Below are positions 24,675 through 33,917 of a DNA stretch of 64,000 nt, piece by piece (positions within the stretch are counted from its first letter, which is position 1; each line of letters begins with the position of its first letter). The notes under the pieces were generated by a model, which did no database searches, had not been told where the DNA came from, and saw nothing but the letters and a program-made list of their open reading frames with translations. Source of the DNA: Burkholderiales bacterium (GTDB lineage: Bacteria; Pseudomonadota; Gammaproteobacteria; Burkholderiales; SG8-39); NCBI GenBank assembly GCA_020848075.1, contig JADLAV010000037.1, positions 26,072-90,071 on the forward strand, given 5' to 3'. The translations under genes and the position numbers were made by a program.

Positions 24675-25763
24675 ATGAGCGAGATGCGGGCGTTCGTCGG
24701 CGAAACCGTCGAGCGCATTCTGCGCGACGCGGTGGACGAGCGGCTGCTCGCCGACGCAGAGCGGGGCGAATGGCCGGAGGCGCTGTGGCGCACCGTCGTC
24801 GCGAGCGGCCTCGCCGGCGTGCTGTCGGCGGAGAGCGCATCGCTCGGAGCGGGCTGGCCCGAGGCGTTCGACATCGTGGCGGCGGCGGGGCGTCACTGCG
24901 CGCCGCTGCCGCTCCCCGAGGCGATCGGTGCCGTCTGGCTGCTCTCTCTCGCGGGCATTGAATCCCCTGTCGGCCCGATCACGCTGGCAGCGGCCGGAGG
25001 CGACGAGGACTTGCGCCTCGCGCGACAGGGTCACGGCTGGCGACTTGCCGGCACGGCCGCGCGGGTGCCGTGGGGCGGACGGGCGACGCACGTCGTGCTC
25101 ACGGCTGACGTCGGCGCCGAGCCGCACGTGGCTTGCGCGCCGACCTCCGGCTGCCGCATCACCCCGGGCGAGAATCTTGCGGGCGAGCCGCGCGACACGC
25201 TCGAGTTCTCCGGCGAAGGCGTGATCGCGGCGCCGGTGCCGGCCCCGCACGGTCGCGTCGACGCCGGCGCGCTCGGCGCGCTGTTGCGCTCGGCCCAGAT
25301 CGCCGGCGCAGCGCAGGCCGTGCTCGATCTCTCGTTGAGCTACGCGAACACGCGCCGGCAATTCGACCGCCCGATCGGCCGCTTTCAGGCCGTGCAGCAG
25401 AGTCTCGCCGTGCTCGCCGCCGAGGCGGTGGCGGCGCGCATGGCTGCCGAGCATGCGTTCTTCCTGGCCGGCTCCGGCGGCCGCATGGAGGACGCCGCAG
25501 CAATCGCGAAGATCCGCGCCGGCGAGGCCGCCGGGCGCGCGGCCGCCATCGGGCACCAGGTGCACGGGGCGATCGGCTTCGCCCGCGAGCATCGGCTGAA
25601 CCTTCTCACGCGCCGGCTGTGGTCGTGGCGGGCGGAGTTCGGCGCCGAAACCGTCTGGGCCGATCGGCTCGGCCGCGACGCCGTCGCGCGCGGCGCGGAC
25701 GGACTGTGGCCATGGATCACCGGCGAGCTGTCGGGTGCGCGAGGCGAAGAGGTGAAGACATGA
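24675..25763 (+). CDS. Acyl-CoA dehydrogenase, subunit 2 (divergent, small)
   Basis: A 362-residue acyl-CoA dehydrogenase-fold protein. TRRQFDRPIGRFQAVQQSLA and HQVHGAIGFAREHRLNLLTR are the conserved C-terminal helical-domain motifs that bind FAD across a dimer; the N-terminal and middle domains are short and divergent. Pairs like this form alpha2-beta2 enzymes for bulky ring-bearing acyl-CoAs, as in steroid degradation. Its stop overlaps the next crotonase by ATGA. Confidence 0.78.
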   Translation: MSEMRAFVGETVERILRDAVDERLLADAERGEWPEALWRTVVASGLAGVLSAESASLGAGWPEAFDIVAAAGRHCAPLPLPEAIGAVWLLSLAGIESPVGPITLAAAGGDEDLRLARQGHGWRLAGTAARVPWGGRATHVVLTADVGAEPHVACAPTSGCRITPGENLAGEPRDTLEFSGEGVIAAPVPAPHGRVDAGALGALLRSAQIAGAAQAVLDLSLSYANTRRQFDRPIGRFQAVQQSLAVLAAEAVAARMAAEHAFFLAGSGGRMEDAAAIAKIRAGEAAGRAAAIGHQVHGAIGFAREHRLNLLTRRLWSWRAEFGAETVWADRLGRDAVARGADGLWPWITGELSGARGEEVKT

Positions 25764-26548
25764 GCGGCTTTCTCCTGCGGGAACTGCGAGACGGGGTGGC
25801 TACCTGGACGATGAACCGTCCGGACGAGCGCAACGCGCTCGGCGGCGAAGATCAGTTCGACGAATTCGTCGCCGCCTGCCGCGAGGCGAACGCCGATGCG
25901 TCCACGCGCGTGGTGATCCTGACCGGCACCGGCCCGGCGTTCTGCGCCGGTGGCAACGTCAAGGACATGGCGGAGCGGGCCGGGATGTTCGGCGGCGGCC
26001 CGGAGCAGGTGCGCGCCAGCTACCGCTCCGGGATCCAGCGCATCCCGCTCGCCATGGACTCACTCGAGGTGCCGATCATCGCCGCGGTGAACGGGCCGGC
26101 GATCGGCGCTGGCTGCGATCTCGCGTGCATGTGCGACATCCGCATCGCGTCCACTCGCGCGACGTTCGGCGAGGTGTTCGTGAAGCTCGGGCTGATCCCG
26201 GGCGACGGCGGGGCGTGGTTCCTGCAGCGGGCCGTCGGCTTCGCCAAGGCGGCCGAGATGACTTTTTGCGGCGAGCCGATCGACGCCGGCGAGGCGCTCG
26301 CCTGCGGCCTGGTGTCGAGAGTGGTCGCCCCGGAAAAGCTGCTCGACGAGGCGCGCGCGCTCGCCGGTCGGATCGCGGCGAACCCGACCGGGGCGGTCCG
26401 CATGGCGAAGCGCCTGATGCGCGAGGCGCGGCATGCCGGGCTCGCGGGCGTGCTCGAGCTCTCGGCTGCATTCCAGGCGATCGCCCACCACACCGACGCG
26501 CACGAGCAGTCGCTACGACGGCTGGCGCCGCGCGGTGAGCCGCGATGA
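25760..26548 (+). CDS. Enoyl-CoA hydratase/isomerase-family protein, fourth crotonase
   Basis: A 262-residue crotonase. GPAIGAGCDLACMCDIRIAS and FGEVFVKLGLIPGDGGAWF show the CoA-binding fold; the first catalytic glutamate is aspartate, and the second position (normally PE) is phenylalanine. That pattern is common in enoyl-CoA isomerases of the PaaG type. Start and stop overlap the neighbours by ATGA at both ends. Isomerase or hydratase cannot be decided here. Confidence 0.78.
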   Translation: MSGFLLRELRDGVATWTMNRPDERNALGGEDQFDEFVAACREANADASTRVVILTGTGPAFCAGGNVKDMAERAGMFGGGPEQVRASYRSGIQRIPLAMDSLEVPIIAAVNGPAIGAGCDLACMCDIRIASTRATFGEVFVKLGLIPGDGGAWFLQRAVGFAKAAEMTFCGEPIDAGEALACGLVSRVVAPEKLLDEARALAGRIAANPTGAVRMAKRLMREARHAGLAGVLELSAAFQAIAHHTDAHEQSLRRLAPRGEPR

Positions 26549-28038
26549 GCGGAGGAACGGCGCTCGGAATCGCGGCCTGCGGCGGGTATGTCCCGCGGCT
26601 GCGGCTCGCGCGGCGCGCGATCGTCGAGGCCAACGCCTGGTTCAATCCCGGCCTGAAATCGCATGCTGCCGGCGCTCGCGCGATCTGCAACTGGGACGAG
26701 GACGCCATGACGATGGCGGTCGAGGCAGCGCGTGACTGCCTGGCGAGCGACGGCGTGCCCGAGATCGACACCCTGCTACTCGCGTCGACGACGCTGCCCT
26801 TTCTGGAGCGGCACAACGCCGGCGTCGTGCGCGCCGCGCTGGCGCTCCCGGAGCACATGATGACGCTCGACGTCACCGCGTCGCAGCGCGCCGCCACCTC
26901 CGCGCTGATCACCGCGCTGCAGGCGCGACGCGGACGCCCCGGCGGCGCCCTGGTGGTCGCCGCGGAACAGCGGCGCGCCAGGACCGCGAGCGCGCAGGAG
27001 TTGAGCTACGGCGACGCGGCGGCGGCCTTGGTCATCGCGGAAACGACCACGCCGATCGCCGAGTTCATCGGCGCGCACCAGGTGGCGGTCGATTTCGTCG
27101 ACCATTACCGCGGGCAGCACGCGCCCTTCGACTACCAGTGGGAGGAGCGCTGGATCCGCGACGAGGGCTACCTGAAGATCGTGCCGAGGACGCTGCGCGG
27201 GCTCGCCGCGGCCACCGGGCTCGCCGCGGCGCAGATCGGCCGCCTGGTGATCCCGGTCGGACGCAGCGCAGCGCAGGCCATCGCCAAGGCGATCGGCGCG
27301 CCGCCGCAAAGCGTGTGCGACGATCTGTCGCAGGGCGTCGGGGATAGCGGTGCGGCGCATCCGCTCGTCATGCTCGCGCACGCGCTCGAGCACGCAGTAG
27401 CGGGCGAGATCATCGTTGCGGTCGGCTGGGGCCAGGGCTGCGACGCGATCGCGTTCCGCGCCACCGGCGCGGCGGCGCATCGGCGCGTGGGCGGCGGCAT
27501 CGGGCAGAGCATCGCGCGCGGCGTGGCGGACGCGAACTACATGCGCTACCTTGCCTTCAACCGCCTGGTCGAGCAGGAGCAGGGCATGCGCGCCGAGGCG
27601 GACCGTCAGACCGCGCTCAGCGCCTTCTACCGCCACCGCGACATGGTCACGGCGCTCGTCGGCGGGCGCTGCGTGCGCTGCGGGACGCCGCAGTTTCCGC
27701 CGAGCAGCGTGTGCGTCAATCCAGAGTGCCAGGCGCGCGGCGAGCAGGAGCCGTTCCGGTTCGCCGATGCCCCCGCACACGTGCAGAGCTGGACCGCGGA
27801 CAACCTGACCTACTGCCCCGATCCCCCGCAGTACTTCGGCATGATCGTGTTCGAGGGCGGCGGGCGCATGATGGTGGACTTCACCGACGTCGATCGCGAG
27901 ACCATCGCTACCGGCGCCCCGGTGCGAATGGTGTTTCGCGTGAAGGAGCGCGACTCGCGGCGCGGCTTCGTGAAGTATTTCTGGAAGGCGGTCCCGGGGC
28001 GCGCCCGGGCGGAGGAGGACCGTGGCGACGGGCATTAG
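26545..28038 (+). CDS. HMG-CoA-synthase-like domain fused to a DUF35 zinc-ribbon/OB-fold domain
   Basis: A 497-residue protein. Residues 1-360 have the thiolase-fold layout of 3-hydroxy-3-methylglutaryl-CoA-synthase-like proteins (GIAACGGYVPRLRLARRAI, VCDDLSQGVGDSGAAHP). Residues 375-490 form a DUF35 domain, with CVRCGTPQFPPSSVCVNPEC as the zinc ribbon and an OB-fold acyl-CoA-binding part. The nucleophile position reads LDVTASQRAATSAL: glutamine 114 stands where the catalytic cysteine would be. The synthase domain is therefore probably structural or altered. The gene overlaps the thiolase gene by 17 bases. The benzoylsuccinyl-CoA thiolase BbsAB and archaeal thiolase/HMGS complexes also use a DUF35 partner, so this should be the thiolase's partner. 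Confidence 0.8.
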   Translation: MSGGTALGIAACGGYVPRLRLARRAIVEANAWFNPGLKSHAAGARAICNWDEDAMTMAVEAARDCLASDGVPEIDTLLLASTTLPFLERHNAGVVRAALALPEHMMTLDVTASQRAATSALITALQARRGRPGGALVVAAEQRRARTASAQELSYGDAAAALVIAETTTPIAEFIGAHQVAVDFVDHYRGQHAPFDYQWEERWIRDEGYLKIVPRTLRGLAAATGLAAAQIGRLVIPVGRSAAQAIAKAIGAPPQSVCDDLSQGVGDSGAAHPLVMLAHALEHAVAGEIIVAVGWGQGCDAIAFRATGAAAHRRVGGGIGQSIARGVADANYMRYLAFNRLVEQEQGMRAEADRQTALSAFYRHRDMVTALVGGRCVRCGTPQFPPSSVCVNPECQARGEQEPFRFADAPAHVQSWTADNLTYCPDPPQYFGMIVFEGGGRMMVDFTDVDRETIATGAPVRMVFRVKERDSRRGFVKYFWKAVPGRARAEEDRGDGH

Positions 28039-29221
28039 GGACAAGGTGGTGGTGCTCGGCATGGGATGCAGCCGCTTCGGCGAACGCTGGGACCAGGACG
28101 CCGAGGATCTGATGCTCGAGGCATTCGACGAGTGTCTCGCCGACGCCGGGATCGAGACCGCACGCATCGACGCCGCCTGGTTCGCCACGGCCATGGACGA
28201 GGTGAACGTCGGCAAGTCGGCGATGCCGCTCGCGATGGCGTTGCGGCTACCGCTCATTCCGGTGACGCGCGTCGAGAACCTGTGCGCGAGCGGCACCGAG
28301 GCGTTTCGCGGCGCGGTCTACGCGGTGGCTTCGGGCGCAGCCGATATCGCGCTCGCGCTCGGCGTGGAGAAGCTGAAGGACACCGGTTACGGCGGGCTGC
28401 CACAGCGCGCCCGCGGCGTGACCAATTCGCTGTTCATTCCGAACCTCTCCGCCCCCGGCTGTTTCGCGCAGCTCGCGACCGCCTATGCCGCGCGCCACCG
28501 GGTGGCGCCGGCCGACCTCAAGCGCGCGATGGCGCAGATCTCAGTGAAGAGCCACGACAACGCGCTCGAGAACCCGCGCGCGCATCTGCGCCGCAAGATC
28601 GACATCGAGGCGGTGCTGCGCGCGCCGATCGTCGCGGAGCCGCTCGGGCTCTACGACTGCTGCGGGGTGAGCGATGGTGCGGCTGCGGCGATCGTGACGA
28701 CGCCGGAGCTCGCCCGCAGCCTGGGCAGGACCGACCTGGTCTCGGTGAAGGCCCTGCAGATCGCGGTGTCGAACGGACAGGAAGCGGGTCACAATTCCTG
28801 GGACGGCAGCTACATCCTCACGACGCGGCGCGCCGCGGCGCGTGCCTACGCCGAGGCGGGTCTCCGCGACCCGGCTGCGGAGCTCTCGATGCTCGAGTGC
28901 CACGACTGCTTTTCGATCACCGAGCTCGTCACCCTCGAGGATCTCGGCCTGTCGCCGGGCGGAAGGGCCTGGCATGATGCGCTCGAGGGGCGCTACAACG
29001 CGGACGGCGCACTGCCGTGCCAGATCGACGGCGGCCTCAAGTGCTTCGGGCATCCGATCGGCGCCTCGGGCCTGCGCATGCTCTACGAGATGTACAGCCA
29101 GCTCCTCGGCAGGGCGGGAAAGCGCCAGCTCGCGTCCCCGCGGCTCGGGCTCACGCACAATCTGGGCGGCTTTCCCTACCAGAACATCTCGAGCGTATGC
29201 GTCGTCGGCCTGCTCGCGTGA
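28022..29221 (+). CDS. SCP2/BbsB-type thiolase
   Basis: A 399-residue thiolase, GTG start 28022 after GGAGGACC. RVENLCASGTEAFRG gives nucleophile C88, SMLECHDCFSITELV the HDCF motif, and KCFGHPIGASGLRM the catalytic histidine motif. It should cleave a beta-ketoacyl-CoA with CoA; SCP2-type enzymes with a DUF35 partner handle bulky ring substrates. Last core gene of the beta-oxidation cluster: dehydrogenation, hydration and thiolysis are present, but no dedicated 3-hydroxyacyl-CoA dehydrogenase is in this operon (one lies at 51.9 kb). Confidence 0.87.
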   Translation: MATGIRDKVVVLGMGCSRFGERWDQDAEDLMLEAFDECLADAGIETARIDAAWFATAMDEVNVGKSAMPLAMALRLPLIPVTRVENLCASGTEAFRGAVYAVASGAADIALALGVEKLKDTGYGGLPQRARGVTNSLFIPNLSAPGCFAQLATAYAARHRVAPADLKRAMAQISVKSHDNALENPRAHLRRKIDIEAVLRAPIVAEPLGLYDCCGVSDGAAAAIVTTPELARSLGRTDLVSVKALQIAVSNGQEAGHNSWDGSYILTTRRAAARAYAEAGLRDPAAELSMLECHDCFSITELVTLEDLGLSPGGRAWHDALEGRYNADGALPCQIDGGLKCFGHPIGASGLRMLYEMYSQLLGRAGKRQLASPRLGLTHNLGGFPYQNISSVCVVGLLA

Positions 29222-29296
29222 CCCGCCCTCGGCCGGTTAAGATTCGGTCGCGCTCCGCCGCGACGAGGCTCGCAACCAAGGACTCGAGAATGCGAA

Positions 29297-30415
29297 ATGA
29301 GTGAATCCCTGCACCGCGCCACGCAGCCGCGTCCCCACGGCCGCACGGGCGTGCGCCCGCCGAGCACCATCACCAGCGCCTACGTGAAGGAGCGCGCGCT
29401 CGCGCTCGGCGCACACCTGGTGGGCGTCGCGAGTGCGGCAAAGCTCAACGCCTTTCCGCCCGATCCGCGCTGGCCGCAGACGCCTGAGCGGATCTCGCCG
29501 TACTGCAAGTCGGTGATCGTGATCGTGAGCCGTATCCCGGCGGGCGCGTTCCGCTGCAAGAGCAACGTGCCGGTGCAGTATCTCGACATGCTGGTCATGC
29601 GGCGCATGGACAAGATCTCCTATGTGCTCGCCCAGGAGCTCGAGGCGGCCGGGCATCCGAGCTTCGTGACGGCGGCGCAGGAGACCGACTGGAGCTACAA
29701 GCGCGCGAGCTACGGGCGGCTGTCGACGCGTCACCTCGGGGTCGAAGCGGGGCTCGGCACGCTGGGGCTCGAGGTGAACCTCCTCACGCCCGAGTACGGT
29801 CCGCGCCTCTATCTCACCGGAATCCTCACCGAGCTCGAGCTCGAGCCGGATGTACCGATGGCCGAGCAGGTGTGTATCGGCGAGTCCTGCAGCCGCTGCC
29901 TGCACGCGTGCCCGGCGGACGCCGTGCTGCACTTCGGCATCGACAAGCGCGCCTGCGCGACGGAAGCGCAAGAGTTCGGCTTCGCGCAGATCCTACGGTT
30001 CCTGGACGGCCTCGTGGACGGCGCGCACCCGGATCTCGCTGCCGCGTTCCGCTCGCGCGACTTCTTCGGTTTCTGGCAGGGGCTCCTGCGCGTGGTCGGC
30101 TCGTTCGGCGACTGCCCGCGCTGCCTGGCGGTCTGCCCGGTGGGGAACGATTATCACGCGCACCTCGCCGACGTTCAGAAGGCGATCCCGGAAAAGACGC
30201 CGGAGAAGGTCGCACTCGGCAAGAAGTACAAGGACCTGCGCGCCCAGCACGATGGCGGTGCGCTCGAGGCGCCGGGACTGAGCGAGTGGAATCGCCGCTG
30301 GGTCGGACCGCTCGGCTACCAGGGCATCGTCGCGCGGCAGCTGCAGGCCTTCAAGGCGGCGCAACGCGAGCGCGCGGCGCCAGCGGCAACGACGGACGTA
30401 TCGGACGGGGAGTAG
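29297..30415 (+). CDS. QueG/reductive-dehalogenase-like double 4Fe-4S protein, copy 1
   Basis: A 372-residue soluble protein without signal peptide. The N-terminal half has the fold pattern of epoxyqueuosine reductase and reductive dehalogenases (LGVEAGLGTLGLEVNLLTPEYGPRLYL), and the C-terminal half two [4Fe-4S] motifs, CIGESCSRCLHACPADAV and DCPRCLAVCPVGNDY. It is far too short for a fused self-sufficient dehalogenase and is not in a tRNA-modification context. The paralogue follows after 3 bases. The pair sits right after an aromatic/beta-oxidation cluster. A corrinoid- or Fe-S-dependent reductive step on an aromatic substrate is possible; I see no proof that corrinoid is bound. Confidence 0.7.
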   Translation: MSESLHRATQPRPHGRTGVRPPSTITSAYVKERALALGAHLVGVASAAKLNAFPPDPRWPQTPERISPYCKSVIVIVSRIPAGAFRCKSNVPVQYLDMLVMRRMDKISYVLAQELEAAGHPSFVTAAQETDWSYKRASYGRLSTRHLGVEAGLGTLGLEVNLLTPEYGPRLYLTGILTELELEPDVPMAEQVCIGESCSRCLHACPADAVLHFGIDKRACATEAQEFGFAQILRFLDGLVDGAHPDLAAAFRSRDFFGFWQGLLRVVGSFGDCPRCLAVCPVGNDYHAHLADVQKAIPEKTPEKVALGKKYKDLRAQHDGGALEAPGLSEWNRRWVGPLGYQGIVARQLQAFKAAQRERAAPAATTDVSDGE

Positions 30416-30418
30416 CGA

Positions 30419-31399
30419 ATGGTGGGGATGTTCACGGCGCCGATCACGGCGGAGGCGGTAAAGGAGAAGGCGCGCGCGCTTGGTGCGGACCTCGTCGGGA
30501 TCGCCGACGGCGCGACACTCGACGCCCACCCGTGGGATCCTGCCGACCCGCGCGGCCCGAAGGACATCACGGAGGTCGACAGCGGGCGCGTCATCGTGAT
30601 GTCGAAGCGGCTGAGCGCGGGCGTCTCGCGTATCGTGTCGTGGAGCGATCGGCACAAGTACTACAACGACGAGCTCACCCTGACGCTGCTCGAGGAGACT
30701 TCGCTCGAGCTCGTGTACTGGCTCGAAGACCAGGGCTATCCGGCGATCGCGGTGCCGCCGACGCACGTCGACCCGTGGCGCTACCAGGGCGATCCGCGCC
30801 AGCACATGACCCCGCTGCTCTCGCTGCCGCACGCCGCCGTCGAGGCGGGGCTCGGGACGCTCGGTCTGAACCTGCAGCTCATCACGCCCGAATACGGGCC
30901 GCGCGTGATGCTCGCCGCCGTGCTCGCGTCGATTCCGGTCGAATGCGATCGGCGCATGGAGCAGGCGCTGTGCCGCGGGCCGAAATGCGGCCGCTGCCTG
31001 AAGGCGTGCCCGGCCGATGCGGTCCGGCACTGGGAACGCGACTGGCCGGCATGCGACGAGTACCGCTCGCCCCACGGCTTCGCCAAGCTCACCGATCACG
31101 TCGAGCGCATCATCGCGGCCGAGGGCGCCGAGCAGAAAAAGACGCTGATTCGATCCGAGGCGAGCTTCTACCTGTGGCAGAGCATCCTGCGCGGCGCCGG
31201 CGCAATCACCGGTTGCCGGCGCTGCGCCGACGTCTGTCCGGTCGGTGCCGACTACGAGGCGATGCTCGCGGATGCGCTCGACGCGATTCCCGAAGATACG
31301 CCGGCGAAGGCCGAGCGCCTTTCCGGGATGGTCGCGCGGGAAGCCGGCGGCGAGACCGGCGGACGTACGGCCCAGGAGCGTTGGATCGGCAAGCGCTAG
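30419..31399 (+). CDS. QueG/reductive-dehalogenase-like double 4Fe-4S protein, copy 2
   Basis: A 326-residue paralogue of the previous gene: VEAGLGTLGLNLQLITPEYGPRVML, CRGPKCGRCLKACPADAV and GCRRCADVCPVGADY align with its motifs, while the N-terminal regions differ. It probably forms a heterodimer or a two-step pair with copy 1. Its TAG stop overlaps the stop of livM on the other strand by three bases. There is no membrane anchor gene (RdhB type) nearby. Confidence 0.7.
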   Translation: MVGMFTAPITAEAVKEKARALGADLVGIADGATLDAHPWDPADPRGPKDITEVDSGRVIVMSKRLSAGVSRIVSWSDRHKYYNDELTLTLLEETSLELVYWLEDQGYPAIAVPPTHVDPWRYQGDPRQHMTPLLSLPHAAVEAGLGTLGLNLQLITPEYGPRVMLAAVLASIPVECDRRMEQALCRGPKCGRCLKACPADAVRHWERDWPACDEYRSPHGFAKLTDHVERIIAAEGAEQKKTLIRSEASFYLWQSILRGAGAITGCRRCADVCPVGADYEAMLADALDAIPEDTPAKAERLSGMVAREAGGETGGRTAQERWIGKR

Positions 31400-32349
31400 G
31401 GGATGCGCACCCCGAGGAGCTTGCGCAGCATCGCGACCAGGCCGTGCCGGAACGTCACGACCAGGAGGATCATGAGCACGCCGTAGACCATGACGTTCAA
31501 GCGTCCGAGCGGCCGCACGATCTCGTCGAGGACGGTGAACACGACGCCTCCAAGGACCGGTCCGAGCAATGAGCCCATGCCGCCGAGGAGCAGGGTGACC
31601 AGCACCGCGATGTCCACGCTGACGAGCGAGTACACGGTGGGGCTGATGAATCCGCTGTAATAGGCGTAGATCGTGCCCACCACGCCGAGGAGCGCCGAGC
31701 CCGCGGTTGCCGCGAGCACCTTGTAGAACGTGACGTCGATGCCGGCGAGCTCGGCGGCGAGCTCGTCGTCGGCAATCGCCTGGAAGGCCTTTCCCGCGCG
31801 CGACCGCAGCAACAGGTGGTACACGAGCAGCGCGAGCACCAGGACGGCGAGCACCACGTAATAGCTCGCCGGCGAGCTTGCGAGGATTCCGGGGCCCGCC
31901 CCTTTCGTCTCGATGCCCGTCTCGCCGTTGGTGAGCCCGCGCATTCCGAGGACGAGGTTGTGAAAGATCATGGAGAAGACGAGCGTCACGATCCCGACGA
32001 AGATCACGCCGAGCCCCCTGCGCACCGAGACGTAGCTGAAGACTCCGCCGAGCAGCGCCGCGCAGGCGATGCCGAGCGGCATCGACAGCCACGCAGTCAA
32101 CCCGAACTTGACCGTCAGCACGACCGAGACGTAGCCCGAGGCGCCGGCGAGCGCACCCAGGCACAGGAAGAGCTGCCGCGTATGGCCGAAGATGACGTTG
32201 AACGCCACGGCGTACGCCATGTAGATCAGCATCAGCGTGGCGATTCGCATGAAGTAGGCGCTGTCGCCCACGGCGAGGGGCACGAGCCCGAGGGCTGCGG
32301 CCACGACGACGAGCGCGACCCAGTCGGCGCGATGGCGGCCGCGTTTCAT
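31396..32349 (-). CDS. livM: Branched-chain amino acid-type ABC transporter permease LivM
   Basis: A 317-residue polytopic protein, start ATG 32349 (the 424-residue track ORF is an artefact extending into livH). HTRQLFLCLGALAGASGYVS and LLLGGMGSLLGPVLGGVVF are typical of LivM. Overlaps livH by ATGA. Last gene of the five-gene uptake operon. In aromatic-degrading bacteria such transporters often import aromatic or dicarboxylic acids, so amino acids need not be the substrate. Confidence 0.85.
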   Translation of the reverse strand: MKRGRHRADWVALVVVAAALGLVPLAVGDSAYFMRIATLMLIYMAYAVAFNVIFGHTRQLFLCLGALAGASGYVSVVLTVKFGLTAWLSMPLGIACAALLGGVFSYVSVRRGLGVIFVGIVTLVFSMIFHNLVLGMRGLTNGETGIETKGAGPGILASSPASYYVVLAVLVLALLVYHLLLRSRAGKAFQAIADDELAAELAGIDVTFYKVLAATAGSALLGVVGTIYAYYSGFISPTVYSLVSVDIAVLVTLLLGGMGSLLGPVLGGVVFTVLDEIVRPLGRLNVMVYGVLMILLVVTFRHGLVAMLRKLLGVRIP

Positions 32350-33203
32350 GTGCGGTGCGCGAACAGCCCGTGAGGGCGGAGCAGAATGGTGAACGCCGCG
32401 GTGGCGAGCAGGATGAGCAGCGTGAGGTAGGCGCCGACGTGGTAGCTCGCGAAAGCGTTTACGATCCCCAGCAATACGCCCGCCACCAGCGTCCCGTTGA
32501 TGCTTCGTACGCCGCCGACCACGGCGACGATGAGCGCGAAGCTCGTGAGCTCGTTCCCCATCTCGGTCCCGACCGACGAGAACAGGCCCTGCGCGATTGC
32601 GCCCAGACCGGCCATCATGGCGCTCAGGACGACGATCAGGGTGCGGATCTTCCCCGAGTTGATTCCGCACAGCCCGGCCCCGACCTCGTTCTGGATGATG
32701 GACCGGATCACCTTGCCGAGCAGCGTTCCCTTCAGGAAGGCGAAGAGAAGCGCGAACGCGACGATCGCGACCAGGGCGGCGGCGGCGCTCGCCGTCCGGA
32801 TGACGACGCCGCCGACGCTGAACGACGGCGTCGGCAGGCTGAGCGTGAGTGCGACATCCGGGTACTTGAAGTCGAGGTATCCGTTGACGACGAAGGACAG
32901 TCCGAGCGTGATCAGCAATCCGAGGAGCAGCCGCTCCTCACCGGTGGAGCGGTAGGCGGGGATGAGCAACGTGCGGTCGACGATGAGGCCGACGACTCCC
33001 GCGGTCAGGACCCCGAGCGCGCACGCCGCCCAGGGGTTCAGGCCCTCGCCGATGAAGAGCGCGGCGGCGATGCCGCCCACGACGGCGATCTGCCCGTGGG
33101 CGAGATTGAGCACGCCGCCGAGACCGAAGATGAGGGTGATGCCCACCGCCATCAGCGAGAGCTGCAGCCCTTGAACGATCCCGTCCACCAGGATGGCGAT
33201 CAC
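32346..33203 (-). CDS. livH: Branched-chain amino acid-type ABC transporter permease LivH
   Basis: A 285-residue inner-membrane permease with about eight hydrophobic segments. GLQLSLMAVGITLIFGLGGV near the start and LNLAHGQIAVVGGIAAALF are hallmarks of LivH. It is followed by livM with a 4-base overlap and preceded by livF with three bases between. Forms the channel with LivM. Confidence 0.88.
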   Translation of the reverse strand: MIAILVDGIVQGLQLSLMAVGITLIFGLGGVLNLAHGQIAVVGGIAAALFIGEGLNPWAACALGVLTAGVVGLIVDRTLLIPAYRSTGEERLLLGLLITLGLSFVVNGYLDFKYPDVALTLSLPTPSFSVGGVVIRTASAAAALVAIVAFALLFAFLKGTLLGKVIRSIIQNEVGAGLCGINSGKIRTLIVVLSAMMAGLGAIAQGLFSSVGTEMGNELTSFALIVAVVGGVRSINGTLVAGVLLGIVNAFASYHVGAYLTLLILLATAAFTILLRPHGLFAHRT

Positions 33204-33206
33204 GGC

Positions 33207-33917
33207 TCAGGCCACTCCCAGGTAGGACTTCTGGATCTCGGGATCCCCGAGCAGATCCCGTGATTGGCCGGACAGGCGGATCCGCCCGTTCTCCAGAACG
33301 TAGGCGCGCTCGGTGAACGACAGCGCGTGCGGCACCTGCTGTTCGGCGAGCAGGATGGTGAGCCCCTCTTGCTTGAGGCGGGCGAGCTGCCGGTACATCT
33401 CGCTCACGAAGAAGGGTGCGAGCCCGGTGGATGGCTCGTCCAGCAGCAGGATCCGGGGCCGCGCCATCAACCCACGGCTGATGGCGAGCATCTGCTGCTC
33501 GCCGCCGCTCAGGGTGCCCGCCATCTGCTTTCTCCGCTCCCGCAGCCTCGGGAAGAGGCCGAGGACGAAGCTCAGGCGCTCGGCGCGCGACTTGTAGCTC
33601 ACGTACGCCCCGAGCTCCAGGTTCTCGAGCACGCTCATTTGCGGGAAGAGCTCGCGCTCGGCGGGCACGTAGACCACGCCGCGCCTGACGGTCTCGTAGT
33701 GACGAAGTCCGTCGATCCGGTCGCCCTGGTACCGGACCTCGCCGCCGCACGGGCGGAGCACGCCCGCGATCGCCTTGAATAGCGTTGTCTTGCCGGCGCC
33801 GTTCGGGCCGATGACCGCCACCGCCTCGCCTTCGTGGATGTCGAGGCTCACGCCCCGCACCACTGGGATATCCGCATAGGAGACCTCGAGACGGGCGACT
33901 CCGACGAGCGCGCTCAC
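33207..33917 (-). CDS. livF: ABC transporter ATP-binding protein LivF
   Basis: A 236-residue ATPase. Walker A GPNGAGKTTLFK, signature LSGGEQQMLAISRGL and Walker B ILLLDEPSTGLAP are intact. ATG overlaps the livG stop by 4 bases. Powers the LivHM channel. Confidence 0.92.
   Translation of the reverse strand: MSALVGVARLEVSYADIPVVRGVSLDIHEGEAVAVIGPNGAGKTTLFKAIAGVLRPCGGEVRYQGDRIDGLRHYETVRRGVVYVPAERELFPQMSVLENLELGAYVSYKSRAERLSFVLGLFPRLRERRKQMAGTLSGGEQQMLAISRGLMARPRILLLDEPSTGLAPFFVSEMYRQLARLKQEGLTILLAEQQVPHALSFTERAYVLENGRIRLSGQSRDLLGDPEIQKSYLGVA

Noticed and set aside
31396-32670. LivM as a 424-residue protein
   Set aside because: The first 107 residues are an off-frame reading of livH; the true start at 32349 overlaps the livH stop.
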